This document shows, in pieces, positions 37,801 through 51,254 of a stretch of 64,000 nt of DNA. The DNA comes from Calliphora vicina (taxonomy: Eukaryota; Arthropoda; Insecta; Diptera; Calliphoridae), in NCBI RefSeq assembly GCF_958450345.1, contig NC_088782.1, positions 5,589,501 through 5,653,500 of the forward strand, written 5' to 3'. Under the pieces are notes generated by a model, which was not told the origin of the DNA, ran no database searches, and worked only from the letters and a program-made list of their open reading frames with translations. A program made the translations under genes and the position numbers. The stretch's first letter is position 1. Each line of letters begins with the position of its first letter.

Positions 37801-38390
37801 GGCATGTTTGGTGAAACACATATGATCGACATTATCGTGTCACCATTCTCTGATTCCTTTCAGGTATAAGGACTCTAAAATTCCAGCGTAACATCAACTT
37901 ATGTAATCCGATACTGTAATGCTAGGGTTATTCTTATTTCATGTAACCGGATATACCTAAGACCACAAGTTAAGTCCACAGTAGATGCAAAAATACGCCA
38001 CCTTGTGGACAGCTCCTGCTTACCCTTACGATCTTGGATGAACCACTTAAATCCAACAAAATAACTCAAGATGACAGCATCTCCAATATCCAGTCCCTTA
38101 TAATATATGAACAGTATGAACAGTGCCTGCTTAATAGCGCCATATGACGTGTTGTTAAAAATCCCTTGAATGTCGATAAACTCTTAGCGCATAATTTAAA
38201 GTGAAGGCAGAACTTTTGTTCTGGTCATTTTTTGAAAAACAAAAGCTATTTTAAACGGAGAATATAGTTATAGTGAATTATCGTTTAGATCTCATAATTT
38301 ATATTAAAGATTAACCACTTCTCACCAAAGATACTGAAATTATCCCTGTAGGGGTAATGCATCACTGCATCAGTAGTTTTTCAAATTAAT

Positions 38391-38530
38391 CACTCTGAGG
38401 GACGATTAAGAGCACCACAAACTGCATGTAATGTCCTATGAGTTTCTCATTGATTGAACCATGTTCTTCAAATAAAATTTGAACAATTTGGTTGCATTGC
38501 TTTGGCGATAGCCTGATCATGATGAATTCA
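38391..38530 (-). pseudogene. Remnant of a Tc1/mariner-type transposase N-terminus
   Basis: The minus strand reads LSPKQCNQIVQILFEEHGSI and, after a frameshift, RTLHAVCGALNRPSE. This fits the helix-turn-helix pattern of transposases with 'L...QR..I...Y...GS....R.L...YG..NRPSE'. Only about 45 residues are left. Confidence 0.45.
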
Positions 38531-41500
38531 CAAACTAAACTAACCCCAAAACAACAGTGAATTGTAAAATTGTTGCCAATATTATGGTTTTTTTCTCAAA
38601 AAAAAAAAAAAATCAACCATTAAAAACGATTTAAATAGTATGCAGATTAATATCTAAATACTTAGGCTCAAAATTCCAAGTAAATCTCTATAAATGTAAA
38701 GAAATTTTTAATTTTTGTGATGATATATGTCTAATTTGTATAAAGTAATCAGATCGTTAGAAAAAACTTCTACTGAAATCCACTGTAAATATGGTCCATA
38801 GAATCACGATATTTTAAACCTTTTCTCTCCAAAATTATATTTAAAAACTTCAACATTTAAAAATATCGCCTAAAAAATATTTATATTAGTTCGAAGTACA
38901 AGCAGAGATAGATATCAACCATTTATTTCAGGCTTCATGTTATGAATAGTCCTTTTGACATATCGTAACTAACATTTTTTCAACATAAGTTACTGATGTC
39001 AAACAACTCTTTAATGTTTAATGTCAAGTAATATAATTGGAGACAAAAATTGTCCTAATAGGTTTCGTTCTAAAAAGTTACAGATTATATTAAGAAACTT
39101 ATTCATATGAAGCCTTAGATATTTTTCTCTAGAACTAATATCCAACTTGTAACTATTCACAAATAAGAAAATGAAATTTTAGTCCAATTTAGATCCAAAT
39201 TAATGCCAGCATTTTCAGTTTTCAAATGAGCAACTTTGCTATGAAATATTAATGTTTTAGCAAACTTTCAAGACCTAAAAACCGATAGGACATCATGTCT
39301 ACAAAATGTTTAAAAGGCCTAAATTAATTAAAATTCTCCCCAAAAGTATTCTAAAGTATACAGACTATTTCACAACAAGCTAAGCACCCAAAAACTATCC
39401 TAAATTTATTTACTGAGAAGAAACTTTCGAAACAGTTTTCTCCCCAGTTCTCATCAAATCCATAAGCTGCTGTAATTCTTTAATCAATTAAATATTGAAC
39501 AATAAGTTTGAACTTTTGTTAATGGCAGCAGCTTAAAAAACAACAAAATAAATGGTTTTCATTTCAATACACTACAGGATATTCCATGTATACTACTCGA
39601 TTGGGGCCAATCCATTTAATTTACATATTTTTTATATTATTATTTTAGCTTAATTTATCATTTCATTTGCCTTTTTTCTAATTGACCAGTTGCTGCTGCC
39701 ATCAAAATTTTGACACGAAAGTAGTGCATGTGTGTTAAATAATACCGCCTAAAAGCCGCCCGCTCGCAAATTCTTAGGATTTTCATTTTAAATATGTTTT
39801 TGTTTAAAAATGATAACCGTTGTAGATTGGTTGACATATCATTACAACTCTATATCATAAATATTTATAAATATATATATAATAATAATAATAATATGTA
39901 ATAAAAAAAAAACAAATATCATCAGCATTGTCCAAGTCGCTTTAACTATCCTTCAGACCCCCATGTAATGCCCCCATTATATATCCATTCATAGCCTTAT
40001 AATCATTATTGTGTGTAAAGTATTTACATTGTTGAAACGTAGTTCTGATAAGACGTAGCCCTGACGTACTCCTGCATAAAACTGTAATTCTATATACATA
40101 CATAGCTGTGTATATGTATATGTGTATAAAATTACTACGCGATTTGAATGCTGACCTTATTTTGTTCCATTTTGTGTGAAAAAAAAAATTAAAAGAAAAC
40201 AAAACAAAACAGAAATACAAATACAAATATGAATATGAATGAAAAACAAAAACAAACAAAACCAATTTTATTTAAACTTCTGGAACAACAACAGTTTTAA
40301 TTGTAATTTGAAAGCCCCGTTAACAGTTAAAGGAATACTACACAAGCTCTTTAACTCTCTCTCTCTCTCTAACTATTACAACACCAAAACACCAACAACA
40401 CCAACCTATAAGAAAGAATAAAAAAAACAAAAAAAAACAACAACCAAGCAAGTATGAAATATTTGAAAACAACATTTTAACGCGTTACTAAAGAAAATAT
40501 TTAAATATTTATTAGAATTTGAATCAGAATCAACAACAACAACGTCTTGAAATATTTGTGTATTTTGTATTTAGAAAATAAAAATATTAACAACTTTGAC
40601 ATTTCAGCTCCAATTTGGCTCATTTTCTATAACTACTCGTACCAACAAACAACAACCCAGCAATTCAGCGCAGATGTTTAAATTATTTAGAAAACATCTG
40701 CTGTGAATTGAAAACTTTAAATATAAAAACTTATTTAAACCACTTGACTTGGACTTGGACCGGCAACAAATTCAAAATTTCTAAAATTAACAGACGCTAC
40801 CAACAACCAACCAACCAACCAACTCTCTATGTATATATGTATGTATGTATTTATCTATCTATAAAATCATTACCTAAGGTGGAGGGTATAATTTGACAAA
40901 TAAATAATTAACCAAAACAAAAAAAGCATTTTTTATATCACCACCTAAATATTAGAATTTTTTATTATTATTACTTTTTTTAAAAAAAAATAAAAATAGC
41001 TGAATAATAACTAAATTCAATAATAATCAACTACTTACTACTATAACTACTATAACTACTACTACTACTCTACTTATATTTTGCAAAATATATACAATCA
41101 AAAACAAAATTTAATTATAAATCTAATAACTAAACTTATAATAAACGCCCTCCCAAGCATGCACTCATCTAAAACAAACAAACAAAAATACAATAAATAA
41201 ATTTTACTTTAATATAAAGATACATATCTATAGATATATTAATACTATACTATCATATATATACTAACATATACATATATATATACATGTATATATATAT
41301 GTATGGATGTACGTATGTATATATGTATGTACATATTTTCCAAAAACAAAACAACAAATAACGTTTAATAATCAAAACATACCAACCAACCAAACCAATT
41401 TACCAATCAAATACTTACTTACCAACATAATAAAAATATGTATAAAAATTCTGCTAAATTTATTTAAGAAATTATATTTCTTAGAACGCCAGCAGCTGCC

Positions 41501-42005
41501 TTTAGAAAACAATCAATTCTAAACAAAATATCAAACGTTTACAATTTTTATCAAAAAAACCATTAAAATTAAACTATTTAATTTTTCAAATCAAAATTGT
41601 CATAAATGCCATTAACCACATTAACTATGCTACAAATTTATTTCAGTTTTTCACTCATTTTTTTTATTTTTCAATTCTTTTTATTCTTTAATTTTACCTT
41701 AATGCTGGATTTATCTTCTTTTTTTTTTTTGTATTGAAAATTTTCTTAATATCTTGATACTTGATTTGTAAAATCCAGTTTTTATTGCAACCCAGTTAAA
41801 AGATAAAAAAATATTTAATACATTCTTTATATATTTATTTTTTATTTAACTAACACTTTAGTTTTATTCATTAAAGCAAAGATCATAAAAATTAATTAAA
41901 TTGATTACTACTGCTTACAGATGAGCGATTTGAAAGTCGTTTCTTTGAGACAGTGGCCTTGATCACAAAATATTTTCATCTTTATACCCATCATCCAATA
42001 TATAT

Positions 42006-42261
42006 TTGGTCAATTCACAAGGTCTCTTATCAGTCATATTGTCATAATGTCCTAATATATCACGACTCGGCAGCTCGGCTTAACCGACTCTTAGGCATTC
42101 GGCGCAAGTCTCTTCTGGTTGGTTACGTTAACACAATAAACATCGCATACAGAGTAGTATTATTTTAGAACATTTTCTGCTTGAAAAGCAATAAAAACCA
42201 TTGTGAAATATTAGGACATTACGACGATAAGACATGATAAGAGACCTTGTGAATTGACCAA
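42006..42261. mobile_element. Palindromic MITE, TTGGTCAATTCACAAGG type
   Basis: Arms of about 50 bp start TTGGTCAATTCACAAGGTCT at the left and are inverted at the right. They share the inner motif 'catattgtcataatgtccta' with the shorter element at 52559-52709. The centre is non-repetitive and has no recognised gene. Confidence 0.75.
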
Positions 42262-42267
42262 TTGATT

Positions 42268-42410
42268 GGTATATTGATTTTATCATTCCGTTTGTAACAC
42301 ATCCAAATATATATTTATCTCAGACCCACATTTCTATATATGTATATTCTGGGTCCGTTCTTGGGTCCTCATAAGACCATCTAGATATGTCCGTCCTTGG
42401 GTCCTATTGT
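42268..42410 (+). mobile_element. HINE/mini-me core fragment
   Basis: Contains 'atcattccgtttgtaacaca', 'tatgtatattctgggtccg' and 'atgtccgtccttgggtcc', the conserved core and GTCY region of mini-me/DINE-1-like elements. The 5' end is missing where it abuts the palindromic MITE. Confidence 0.6.
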
Positions 42411-43126
42411 TGTAAACACAATAGGACCCAAAAGAAAGGCGCTAGCTGGCTGAAATACTCACAAATATTCTCTGTTGATAAGGTTTGTTTGGTATTGAAA
42501 AAGGGCAACATGGATCGATCGATGATTTCTCCTAACCGTCCACCCGGAATACTGTTTGAGCACTCATATTGGTTTTATACATATTGTATATAAATCTCAT
42601 ACAGTTTATTTTCTTTTTGTTTAGGTATACTGTAGGTTTCCACAAAACGATGTATTTTTTACAAGAAATGGTAAATTTGAAAATAGTCGAAAAAAGTCGA
42701 TTTAACTAAAAAGTCGAAAGTTCGAAAAGTCGACTTTTTGTTTCAACTATAGAATCCTAGCGTGAAGCTAGCTGTCTCTAAGTAACCTAGAATCTAGTCA
42801 CTTTAAACCAGAGCAAGGCATTTCATATGCACGCGTGCTTTTCGGCCATTACTAAATTTAAAACAAGGTACTCACACGTATTAAAAACTCATTCAGTCTC
42901 GTTTGAGCGTTCATTTTAGAAGGTTGTGTTGTCGCATGTTTCTTGCTTTTGTACATGAAGATTACTAATGCAGGGATGGAATACTTAATAATTTTTAACG
43001 TCAATGTATGGTGTACGTTTTTAGAATTATAAACTTTTGCTAAATAAAATTATTTTAATCTAAAATGCTTTCTAAAATTGAAATAAGTAAAGAAGTCTAA
43101 CAGAAATTTACAAATTTAAAAATATT

Positions 43127-43591
43127 GGCCCATAATCATAGTCAAACACTAAAGTCGGTTCTTTTTAGAAACAAGCTTAAAATAAAAACCTGCTTTTAAT
43201 TATTTTGCAACTATAGTCAAAATTAAAGCATGTTATAAACTGAACCGACTTTAACTGAGTGCCACCTCAAATTTAGAAAATGTTTTCATACAATATACAT
43301 AAAAAAATATATAAAAGTGGCACCGCTGAACAGCTGACATAGAAAATTAAAACAAAAAAGGTAAACAATAAATGTAACAGCAAAATCTAAAAAAAAAAAC
43401 AAATAAATATATTTGACTTTTTGTCGAACTTTTTTACTTGGTGAAGAACAGCTGATGCTGTTGTTAAATGAGTTAAAAACTGCTTCAGCTAGTTTTATAT
43501 TTACAGTCGACTTTAACGTCAAAAGTATATTTTATCTTGTCTATGATATTTCTCCTAAAATATACTTTATTTCTGACTATGATTATGGGCC
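43127..43591. repeat. Inner inverted repeat shared by both hAT copies
   Basis: GGCCCATAATCATAGTCA at 43127 is inverted at 43574-43591. A second pair, 'aaagtcggttc' and 'gaaccgacttt', lies inside. The same arrangement is at 59951-60526 in copy B, so it pre-dates the split of the copies: either part of the element's own structure or a MITE carried along. Confidence 0.65.
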
Positions 43592-43597
43592 ATTATT

Positions 43598-45071
43598 ATA
43601 TACCCTTCACCTTCGTGAGAAGGGTATATATAAGTTTGTCATTCCGTTTGTAATTTCTACATTTTTCATTTCCGACCCTATAAAGTATATATATTCTGGA
43701 TCCTTATAGATAGCGGAGTCGATTAAGCCATGTCCGTCTGTCTGTCTGTCTGTCTGTTGAAATCAATTTTCTGAAGACCCCAGATATCTTCGGGATCCAA
43801 ATCTTCAATAGTTCTGTCAGACATGCTTTCGAGAAGTTTGCTATTTAAAATCAGCAAAATCGGTCCATAAATAACGGAGATATGAGCAAAAAACCGGGAC
43901 AACCTCGATTTTTTATCTATATCTGGATTACTAAGTCATTAATACAGACAATATGGTTATCTAATGATAGATATTTCAAAGTCCATTGCAACGTAAGTTG
44001 GACCTACAATGGGTCAAAATCGGGAAAAATATTTTTTAACCCGAATTTTTTTTCATCAAAAAATTTCCTTTGTCATACATTTTTTTTACAAAAAAAAAAA
44101 AAATTTGGAAACAAATTTTTTTAAAAAAAATTAAACAATTTCCAAAAAAAAAAATTTGAAAAACAATTAAAAAAAAAAAAATTTTGTTAACCTAAAAATA
44201 TTTAAAAAAATTTATTTTAAAGTATAATTTGGTGAAGGGTAGAGTAACTTCGGGTAATGTGGACTACCGTTTTGTTTTTTCTAAATTTTGGCCACAATAT
44301 ATATGGATATTAAAAGAGTTGTGAAGCAATAAATTAGCTAATGTATTCTCTAATGGTTTTTGCAGTTGAATATTTTTTCCGTTAAAGGATAAAAAAATTT
44401 ATGTGAAAATATTGTAAGGAACCCAAAAATCAGCATTAAAAAAATTGGAGGGTAATATGGACCACTATATGAGGGTAATGTGGACTAGTATTTAATACAT
44501 AAAATTCATGAACCAGCTAATCATGAATGATTAAAAAATTTAATTTCAATATATTTTTATTAATACAAACTAAAAAGTCGCGTTCTTGGCTTAGATAGAT
44601 TGCTTACAAAGTACATAGTTATTGTCGGGTAATATGGACCAGTAGTACATAATCAAGTAATTTAAGTGGTCCACATTACACGAACTTGGGTTACAGTGGT
44701 AAAAAGTTATTTTTACCTAATAATCTAAATGTGCTTAAATTCTTACCAAATATATGCAAAACTACAAAACAACCAACATTAAATTCTACCAAGTAACTGT
44801 ACCAAATTTTGTTTCTTACTTGAACCGAAAAAAATGTTGAGCAGGCGCATTAATTTCAATACAAGAATAAAAAGTCAACATATCAATAACTCATGAAAGC
44901 AAATGTGCAATTGTCGTTTCAAACAAATTGTAAAATGTACGACAAATCAGTTTTATCATACCTTCAATAGTTTCTGAAAAAAGACACTGGTCCACATTAG
45001 ACGCATAGTCCACAATACCCGAAGTTACTCTATATAAGATTCGGCTCAGCCGAATATAGCTCTCTTACTTG
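43598..45071 (+). mobile_element. HINE-B: DINE-1/mini-me-like element, split by a TA element
   Basis: Starts atatacccttcaccttcgtg, carries the core 'tttgtcattccgtttgtaat' and the proto-microsatellite gtccgtctgtctgtctgtct (about 43731-43755). It ends with a hairpin (gattcggctcagccgaatat) and agctctcttacttg before a T-run. Copy B has uninterrupted 'cattatttttaattaaaa' at the equivalent place, confirming the borders and insertion at T residues. Without the element at 44242-45030 it is about 0.68 kb and non-coding. Confidence 0.85.
44242..45030. mobile_element. TA-flanked element with reiterated GGGTAATRTGGAC motifs
   Basis: The left end GAGTAACTTCGGGTAATG and the right end (inward GAGTAACTTCGGGTATTG) are flanked by TA on both sides (44240-44241, 45031-45032). 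Removing it restores the HINE-B sequence 'gaagggtatataagattcgg'. The motif GGGTAATRTGGACY recurs near 44252, 44452, 44474 and 44627, and inverted near 44670, 44989 and 45007. TA duplication suggests Tc1/mariner-type mobilisation. 789 bp, no coding region. Confidence 0.8.
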
Positions 45072-45954
45072 TTTTTAATTAAAATACCACCATTTCAAAA
45101 TTAAAATTTCCATGTCTGTGTGTAGTGATATGAGAGTATTTTTCTCTTTTCTTATTTTTCGCTCTTGCAACTATTGACCAATCGCATGTGTTGCCGGGCT
45201 CTGCTTTAAACGAAGCTTTGTTTACAAGTAATTGATTTTTGACTGTCTATGAAATATATTTTTCACTCTCTATTTAAGGTCAATTAGCACGCGTACATGT
45301 TAAAATGACTAGTAATGTATCTAGCTGATCAAGTAACCAGTTTGATAGCTAGTAATGTAACTAACTCTATGTAACCGATATGTGAATTAGACAGTCTCAT
45401 TGTAATCCATAAAACACGAACGTATCAAACAAACTAGTCATATAGCCAGTTATATAACTAGCTGTTTCCCTAAATGATAGGTAAAATCACATGTTACTTA
45501 TTACAGTTATTCCAGTAATTTTTCAAAAACTATACCAGTTAATGTTGAAAAATATAAAATAACAAATTTAAAATTATTTTGAAAAATATGAAAGAATAAT
45601 TTAAATGTATGTCAAATGTTGTGTTATTTACAATAACATTTTTTTCTGGTCACTTTGAAATAAAAATCTCACCCACAAAAACGATTTTTTAAAGTCGAAA
45701 TTTTCTAAAATTTTTATTACTTTTTAATTTTCTCCGTTACCGCAATTTTTAAATATAGATTCGAGCCAGGTTGATAAAATAAAAAAAAATATTTGCATTT
45801 CTGGGATATAAAAAATTATCTCCAAATTTTCCCGCTGTTTGTGGGTGAACTTTTATGACAACAGCGAAAAAGTAATATCATTTTTTTAAATAACTTTCAA
45901 TTGTCTATTCGACTATGCTAGAGCCATTTTGATATTTGCAAAAAACGTAAAAAA

Positions 45955-46285
45955 GTTATAGCCCTATTGCACATGTTTACTGTATCCATTTCAACATTTT
46001 TAGAAGTATTTGACCAATATTTAGGGCACTGTAATTATTTGTATGTTAACATCCATATGATTATCGCAATTCATATATATGATCGTTCTAAATAAATATA
46101 TGTTTACGCCAGTCATATTCCTGCTGAATAATTATATCATAATCTCAGATTACTACTAGATTTACTACAATCATATATATAATTGCTACAATCATGTGAA
46201 TCGTAACTTTGATATATTATGATTACCACAATCATATAAATAATAACAGTGATCATAATATTGTTAAACAACGACAAAATATCTA
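45955..46285. mobile_element. Palindromic TA-family element, eroded
   Basis: Shows family arms: 'tgtatccatttcaacatttt' with 'accaatatttagggcactgt' at the left and 'attaccacaatcatataaat' with 'gatcataatattgttaaaca' at the right. The termini are not recognisable. Confidence 0.6.
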
Positions 46286-47149
46286 AAATAATTGACCCAT
46301 TGCAATGCCAATTATATGCAAAAGTGACAGATCCTTTTCATAGAATAACCACCAACAACCTGCCACGTAACTAGTTCGGTATCAGTCACAACCCTAATCT
46401 ATATAATAATTAAAAAAATCTATAGAAAAGAAAAACATTATTTTAAAGACTCAATGTTAATTAACCACAGACATTTAACTGAATCTCTACCGATAAAACT
46501 CGTTTGCTACACATCGAAGTATTGATAGTAGATCCAAAAGATCGGTTCCTTATATCTCCCTTGTGTGGAAATCCACTCAAAATTAATCAATTTTTTATAT
46601 GTGACGAGGGTTGTTCATTAAACGCATAAATGTATTAAAAAATGTATTTTGATGTCAAGATATATAGAAAATAACGTTGCCTAACCTCTTGTGTGGTTTC
46701 CCACACATATGTAAATTCGATGTATTTTGCACAAAGGATAGCATTTTTTCAGGAAATATGCTTTTTCGACCAAAAAGCTGTATTGTGTAAGCGTAATCTT
46801 GGCCAAAATGTGTTGAAGATAAACTAATTTGATGACAAATCGATACAAAAATATTAAGATAAATAAATAGATGATGCTAAATCATGACTTTGATTACAAA
46901 AAAAAATATTTTGCTCGTGTAAACTACAAGACATAGCGTATGTGTGGAAAACAACACATGAGGGTAAACAACGTGTGTTTTTTTGAGGGTGACATGAAGA
47001 TTAATTTTTTCAATGCTTTCATTGCTAATTATGAATGTTCAAGGCCTTTTCTGGAGACTAGAGAAAAATGTTGCCCGATTTTCGCCATACTTTACATTAT
47101 AATTTCATAGTACTTAGAACTAATTTCAACATATTTATGACTGCTCAAA

Positions 47150-47455
47150 CAGTAATCCGTGGGGACATTTGTATGGGGCCTAGGTGAAATAATGGACCGA
47201 TATTTCCAATTTTTAATACAAAACTAACTTTATCAACAAAGAATAATTTCAGCTAGCTAGCTCCTTTCGTTTGGGCTCTATTGTGTTTTCAACAGACAGA
47301 CGGACAGAGGGACGGACATGGCTAGATCGTGTTAGAATCTTATGATGATGCAGGATATATATACTTTTTGGTTCATAGACTAATATTTCGATATGCTATA
47401 AACTGAACGACAAAATCAATATACCCCCATTTTAATGGTGGGTACATTTAATCAG
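47150..47455 (-). mobile_element. HINE/mini-me-like fragment, inverted
   Basis: Includes 'gacatttgtatggggcctag', 'gtgaaataatggaccgat', the inverse GTCY tract 'cagacagacggacagaggga' and 'gatatatatactttttgg', running to 'caatatacccccattttaat'. It is chimeric in look between HINE-A and HINE-B; the hairpin end is missing. Confidence 0.7.
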
Positions 47456-48385
47456 TTTATTAATTGTTTGAAAATTAAAAATTTTCAAAATAGATCAAAA
47501 CGAATTAAATAAATAAATGAATTGAATATCCCAGTTATAACACAATAATGTTCACTTTTTTCATAGACCCCAGACCCAGAAAAGCCCCTTTTGCTTACTA
47601 AAAAAAAAACTAGTAGATACTTGCAAGTCATTTCCACACTCGATTAATAAAGCCCCAATTGACTCAGTAAAACCAGCAACTGTGATGAAATGTCTTCAAA
47701 GTTTTAATCAATTTAATTAATTTTTATGCTTGCAGCTTCTTTGAGACGCTTTATTAACAAACTCCATTTCGAAAATGTGTGTGTGTCTGCGTTTATTTTA
47801 ACATCCAATTTTTAGTTCGCACTTTTTCGAAATGTCCTTTTAGTTTTTAAAATAAAAACCAATAATTTAACATTTTAGTTTTTTTTTCTAACCATATTTA
47901 ATAAATGTTTGCCACTAGTATTAAAAAGTTTGTTAAAATTTCAGTTAAATTATTTTGTCATAATTTTATTGGTCTTGTTGTCTTTGTTTTTTTTTATATA
48001 ATACCTTTTTTAGTTTTAAATATACAATAACAATAAAGTATTATTATAAATCACTTATAAAAAATATATTTTTATTTCAGTTTTTTTTAAAAAAAAATAA
48101 ATTTGTTGATGTTGTTATATTTTTGTTAAAGATTTCGATTATAGTTTTTTCATTTGTAATGTTCAATGTTTTACTTATACGATTTTATTTTTAACAAATT
48201 TATGGTTTTCGTTATAAAATTTATATAAAAATAATAAAAATTATTAACACTATGGTAATTCCTTAAATAATATAATGTTTTTTTCTCTTTTACACAAAAT
48301 ATTAACAAAAAATATACCAAAAAAAAAACTAAAACTAACGATGTGATGCTGGAAATTTGGAAATAAATGAAAAACTAAAAATTAA

Positions 48386-48682
<297 letters not shown>

Positions 48683-49540
48683 TGAAAACTTCTCTCAAAC
48701 TTTCTAACTTTTTTTTCACTTTTTGTATCTTTTAAGTTTATTTTTTATTCGTTTGTTCTTCTGTAAATTCGTAGTTTAACAAAAAAAAAAAAACTATAAC
48801 ATAATGCCAGCAATTTTTTTTTGATTTCAATATTAAATTGCTGATATTTTGTTTAGTGGTTTTTTGCAAATTTCTTTCTATCTTCAAACTTCTTTATTAT
48901 TGTTTCAATTTTATCTATTCTATCAAAATGCTACGACTAATTTTGAAAACATGTACTGCTCTGAAACTGGTACATGTTATTTTGACACATTATCTTTTTC
49001 TTTTCTTTAACAACAAAAACCTATATCTACAAATATTTATATATTTTTCTGTTTTATTTTAACTTAAACTTAACATACTTTTTTCTTTATATAAAATAAA
49101 AACTTTTATTTAAATTTTGGAAACAATAAACTGAAAGCCATTTCAATTTATTGTTTCGAAAAGTAAAAAAAACACTCACCATTCCAAAAAAAAATATAAC
49201 AAACAAATAAAAAACAAACACCCTATCTATCACCAAAGAGCACTTCAATAAACGAACTAACTACACTTCAAAACCAAACCAAATAAAATAAAGTCTTCTT
49301 TAACAAACTACAAATACTGCGAGTAGTGTTCAACTATAAACTATTTTCAATTCCAAATACTTGCATTTATTCAAAATTCTTAGTTTTTTATTACTATTGA
49401 AGACAGTCTGGACAATTAAAACTATTCATTTGAAATTGATGAAATTCTGATGTCAACAATGTTAAATTGGTTAGAATTTCAAATTTCCATAAAACAAATA
49501 TAACATTTGCACAGACGGACACTGTTTCAAACTCTGCCTA

Positions 49541-51254
49541 CACCCAGAGAAAAAATATAGTGTACCATAACCATTTTACAAATTTGTTAACTATATTATG
49601 GTCTCTGTAATTATGCATATGATTGCGGTAACCATAATATGTTTAAGTTATAATTCACATGATTATAGCAATGACATATATGAAAAAATGTTTATTGCAA
49701 TCATGTTAATGATGAAATATTACATATGTTGTAGCAAACATATATATGATTGCAACAAAAAATATATGTTTATGGGAATCATGTTCATGATGAATAATTA
49801 AATCATGTGTTTCTCTCAGAGTATGATATTTATTATGTCAAAAGAATCATTCGAATCGGAAGAAAAACTACAACATTTTATGTATATCAAACAAAAAACA
49901 AAAATTTTGTGAAACTGAGCGAATTCACTTAATTGTGAATAAATTCGTAAAGAATCCATCGCTATTTATGATTGATAACTCATTTTGTTCCCATTACTTG
50001 TGGCTTTTCGATAAAGCATAAAATCTAAACAATTTTAGCCGTTTTCGATTTTTCATGATTTTTTAAAACAAAAAAATTAGCTATTTTCAATTAAAAAATT
50101 TATTTTTTGCTTCAATTTGTTATTATAACTCCGGAACTACTGAGCCAATTGAAATGCAATATATAAATGAAAATTTGTACAAAGCTTGGGGAATATTATT
50201 TCAAAATTCAATCAATCGAAATAAGATTATTTACTACTCAATTTTATGTATGTCAAACAAAAAACTAAAATTTTGTGAAAATGAGCGAATTCACTTAATT
50301 GTGAATAACTTCGTATAGAATCCATAGCTATTTATGATTGATATTTCATTTTGTTCCTATTACATGTGGCTTTGCGATAAAGTAATAAACCTGAACAATT
50401 TCTGCCGCTTTCGATTTTTCATGATTTTTTAAAAACTAAAAAATTTGCTATTATCATGTAAAAAAAAAAATTGTTTGCTTCAATTTGTTATTATAACTCC
50501 GAAACTACTGAGCCAATTGAAATGCAATATATAAATGAAAATTTGTACAAAGCTTGGGGAAAATTATTTCAAAATTCAATCAATCGAAAGAAGATTATTT
50601 ACTACTCAATTTTATGTATGTCAAACAAAAAACTAAAATTTTGTGAAAATGAGCGAATTCACTTAATTGTGAATAAATTCAAAACGAACTAATTGCTTTT
50701 TATATTCGATATCTCATTTTGTTCCCATTACATGTGGCTTTTCGATAAAGCAATAAATCATAACAATTTCAGCCGTTTACGATTTTTCATGATTTTTTTA
50801 AAAAATTATTTTCATGTAAAGAATATATTTTTTGCTTCAATTTGATATTATAACTCCGAAACTACTGAGGCTATATAAATTTCAGTTTTTCTAAGAATTA
50901 TCATTATTTATGTGGAGAAAAGTCAAACAAATTTATAATTCAACTTAAAAATTGTTTTAAAAAAGCCTCTCCATAAAATTCAAAATTGAGCCTCTAAAAT
51001 TTTTTCGATTTTGTTGCCTTGTGTAATCATAATCCGAGAACAACACAATATGGTGGAGTATAATATCATAAAAATGGTTGCCACAAATATATATTCAATT
51101 ACTGCAATCATATATATGATTGCTACAATCATGTATACTTACTTAAAAATATTATGGCTACCACAATCATATAAATTACTACACTGACCATAATATTGTA
51201 AAAATATTGAAATAGTTATGGTAATCATGTACAACTATATTTTTTCTCAGTGTG
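49541..51254. mobile_element. Composite palindromic TA-family element with tandem repeat inside
   Basis: The left end CACCCAGAGAAAAAATATAG and the right end (inward CACACTGAGAAAAAATATAG) are flanked by TA (49539-49540, 51255-51256). The family arms occupy about 49541-49840 and 51020-51254. Between them sit roughly 2.6 tandem 367-bp units. At 1714 bp this is about 3.5 times the 487-bp copy, so it is either a longer relative or a copy with a later insertion. Confidence 0.75.
49875..50880 (+). repeat. Tandem repeat, unit about 367 bp, about 2.6 copies
   Basis: The marker 'gagcgaattcacttaattgt' starts units at about 49917, 50283 and 50651, with spacings of 366 and 368 bp. Each unit contains 'tgtggctttgcgataaagt', 'gccgttttcgatttttcatg', 'tataactccgaaactactga' and 'gaaaatttgtacaaagcttg'. 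The third unit is cut after 'aactccgaaactactgagg'. The second and third units are closest, suggesting recent unequal exchange. Confidence 0.85.

Larger units (their letters stand above)
42809..45203. mobile_element. hAT-type element copy A, split by a HINE-B
   Basis: The left end CAGAGCAAGGCATTTC and the right end (inward CAGAGCCCGGCAACAC) are flanked by a perfect 8-bp duplication CTTTAAAC (42801-42808 and 45204-45211). It is homologous end to end with copy B at 59147-60665. Relative to B it carries a HINE-B insertion (43598-45071), lacks B's palindromic TA insertion and has two smaller gaps. No transposase is recognisable. Without insertions it is about 0.9 kb. Confidence 0.9.

Noticed and set aside
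39942..40265. 107-residue open frame on the minus strand in intron 6
   Set aside because: Composition is dominated by Phe/Tyr/Leu from AT-rich DNA, with no recognisable domain and no supporting start context or splice structure.
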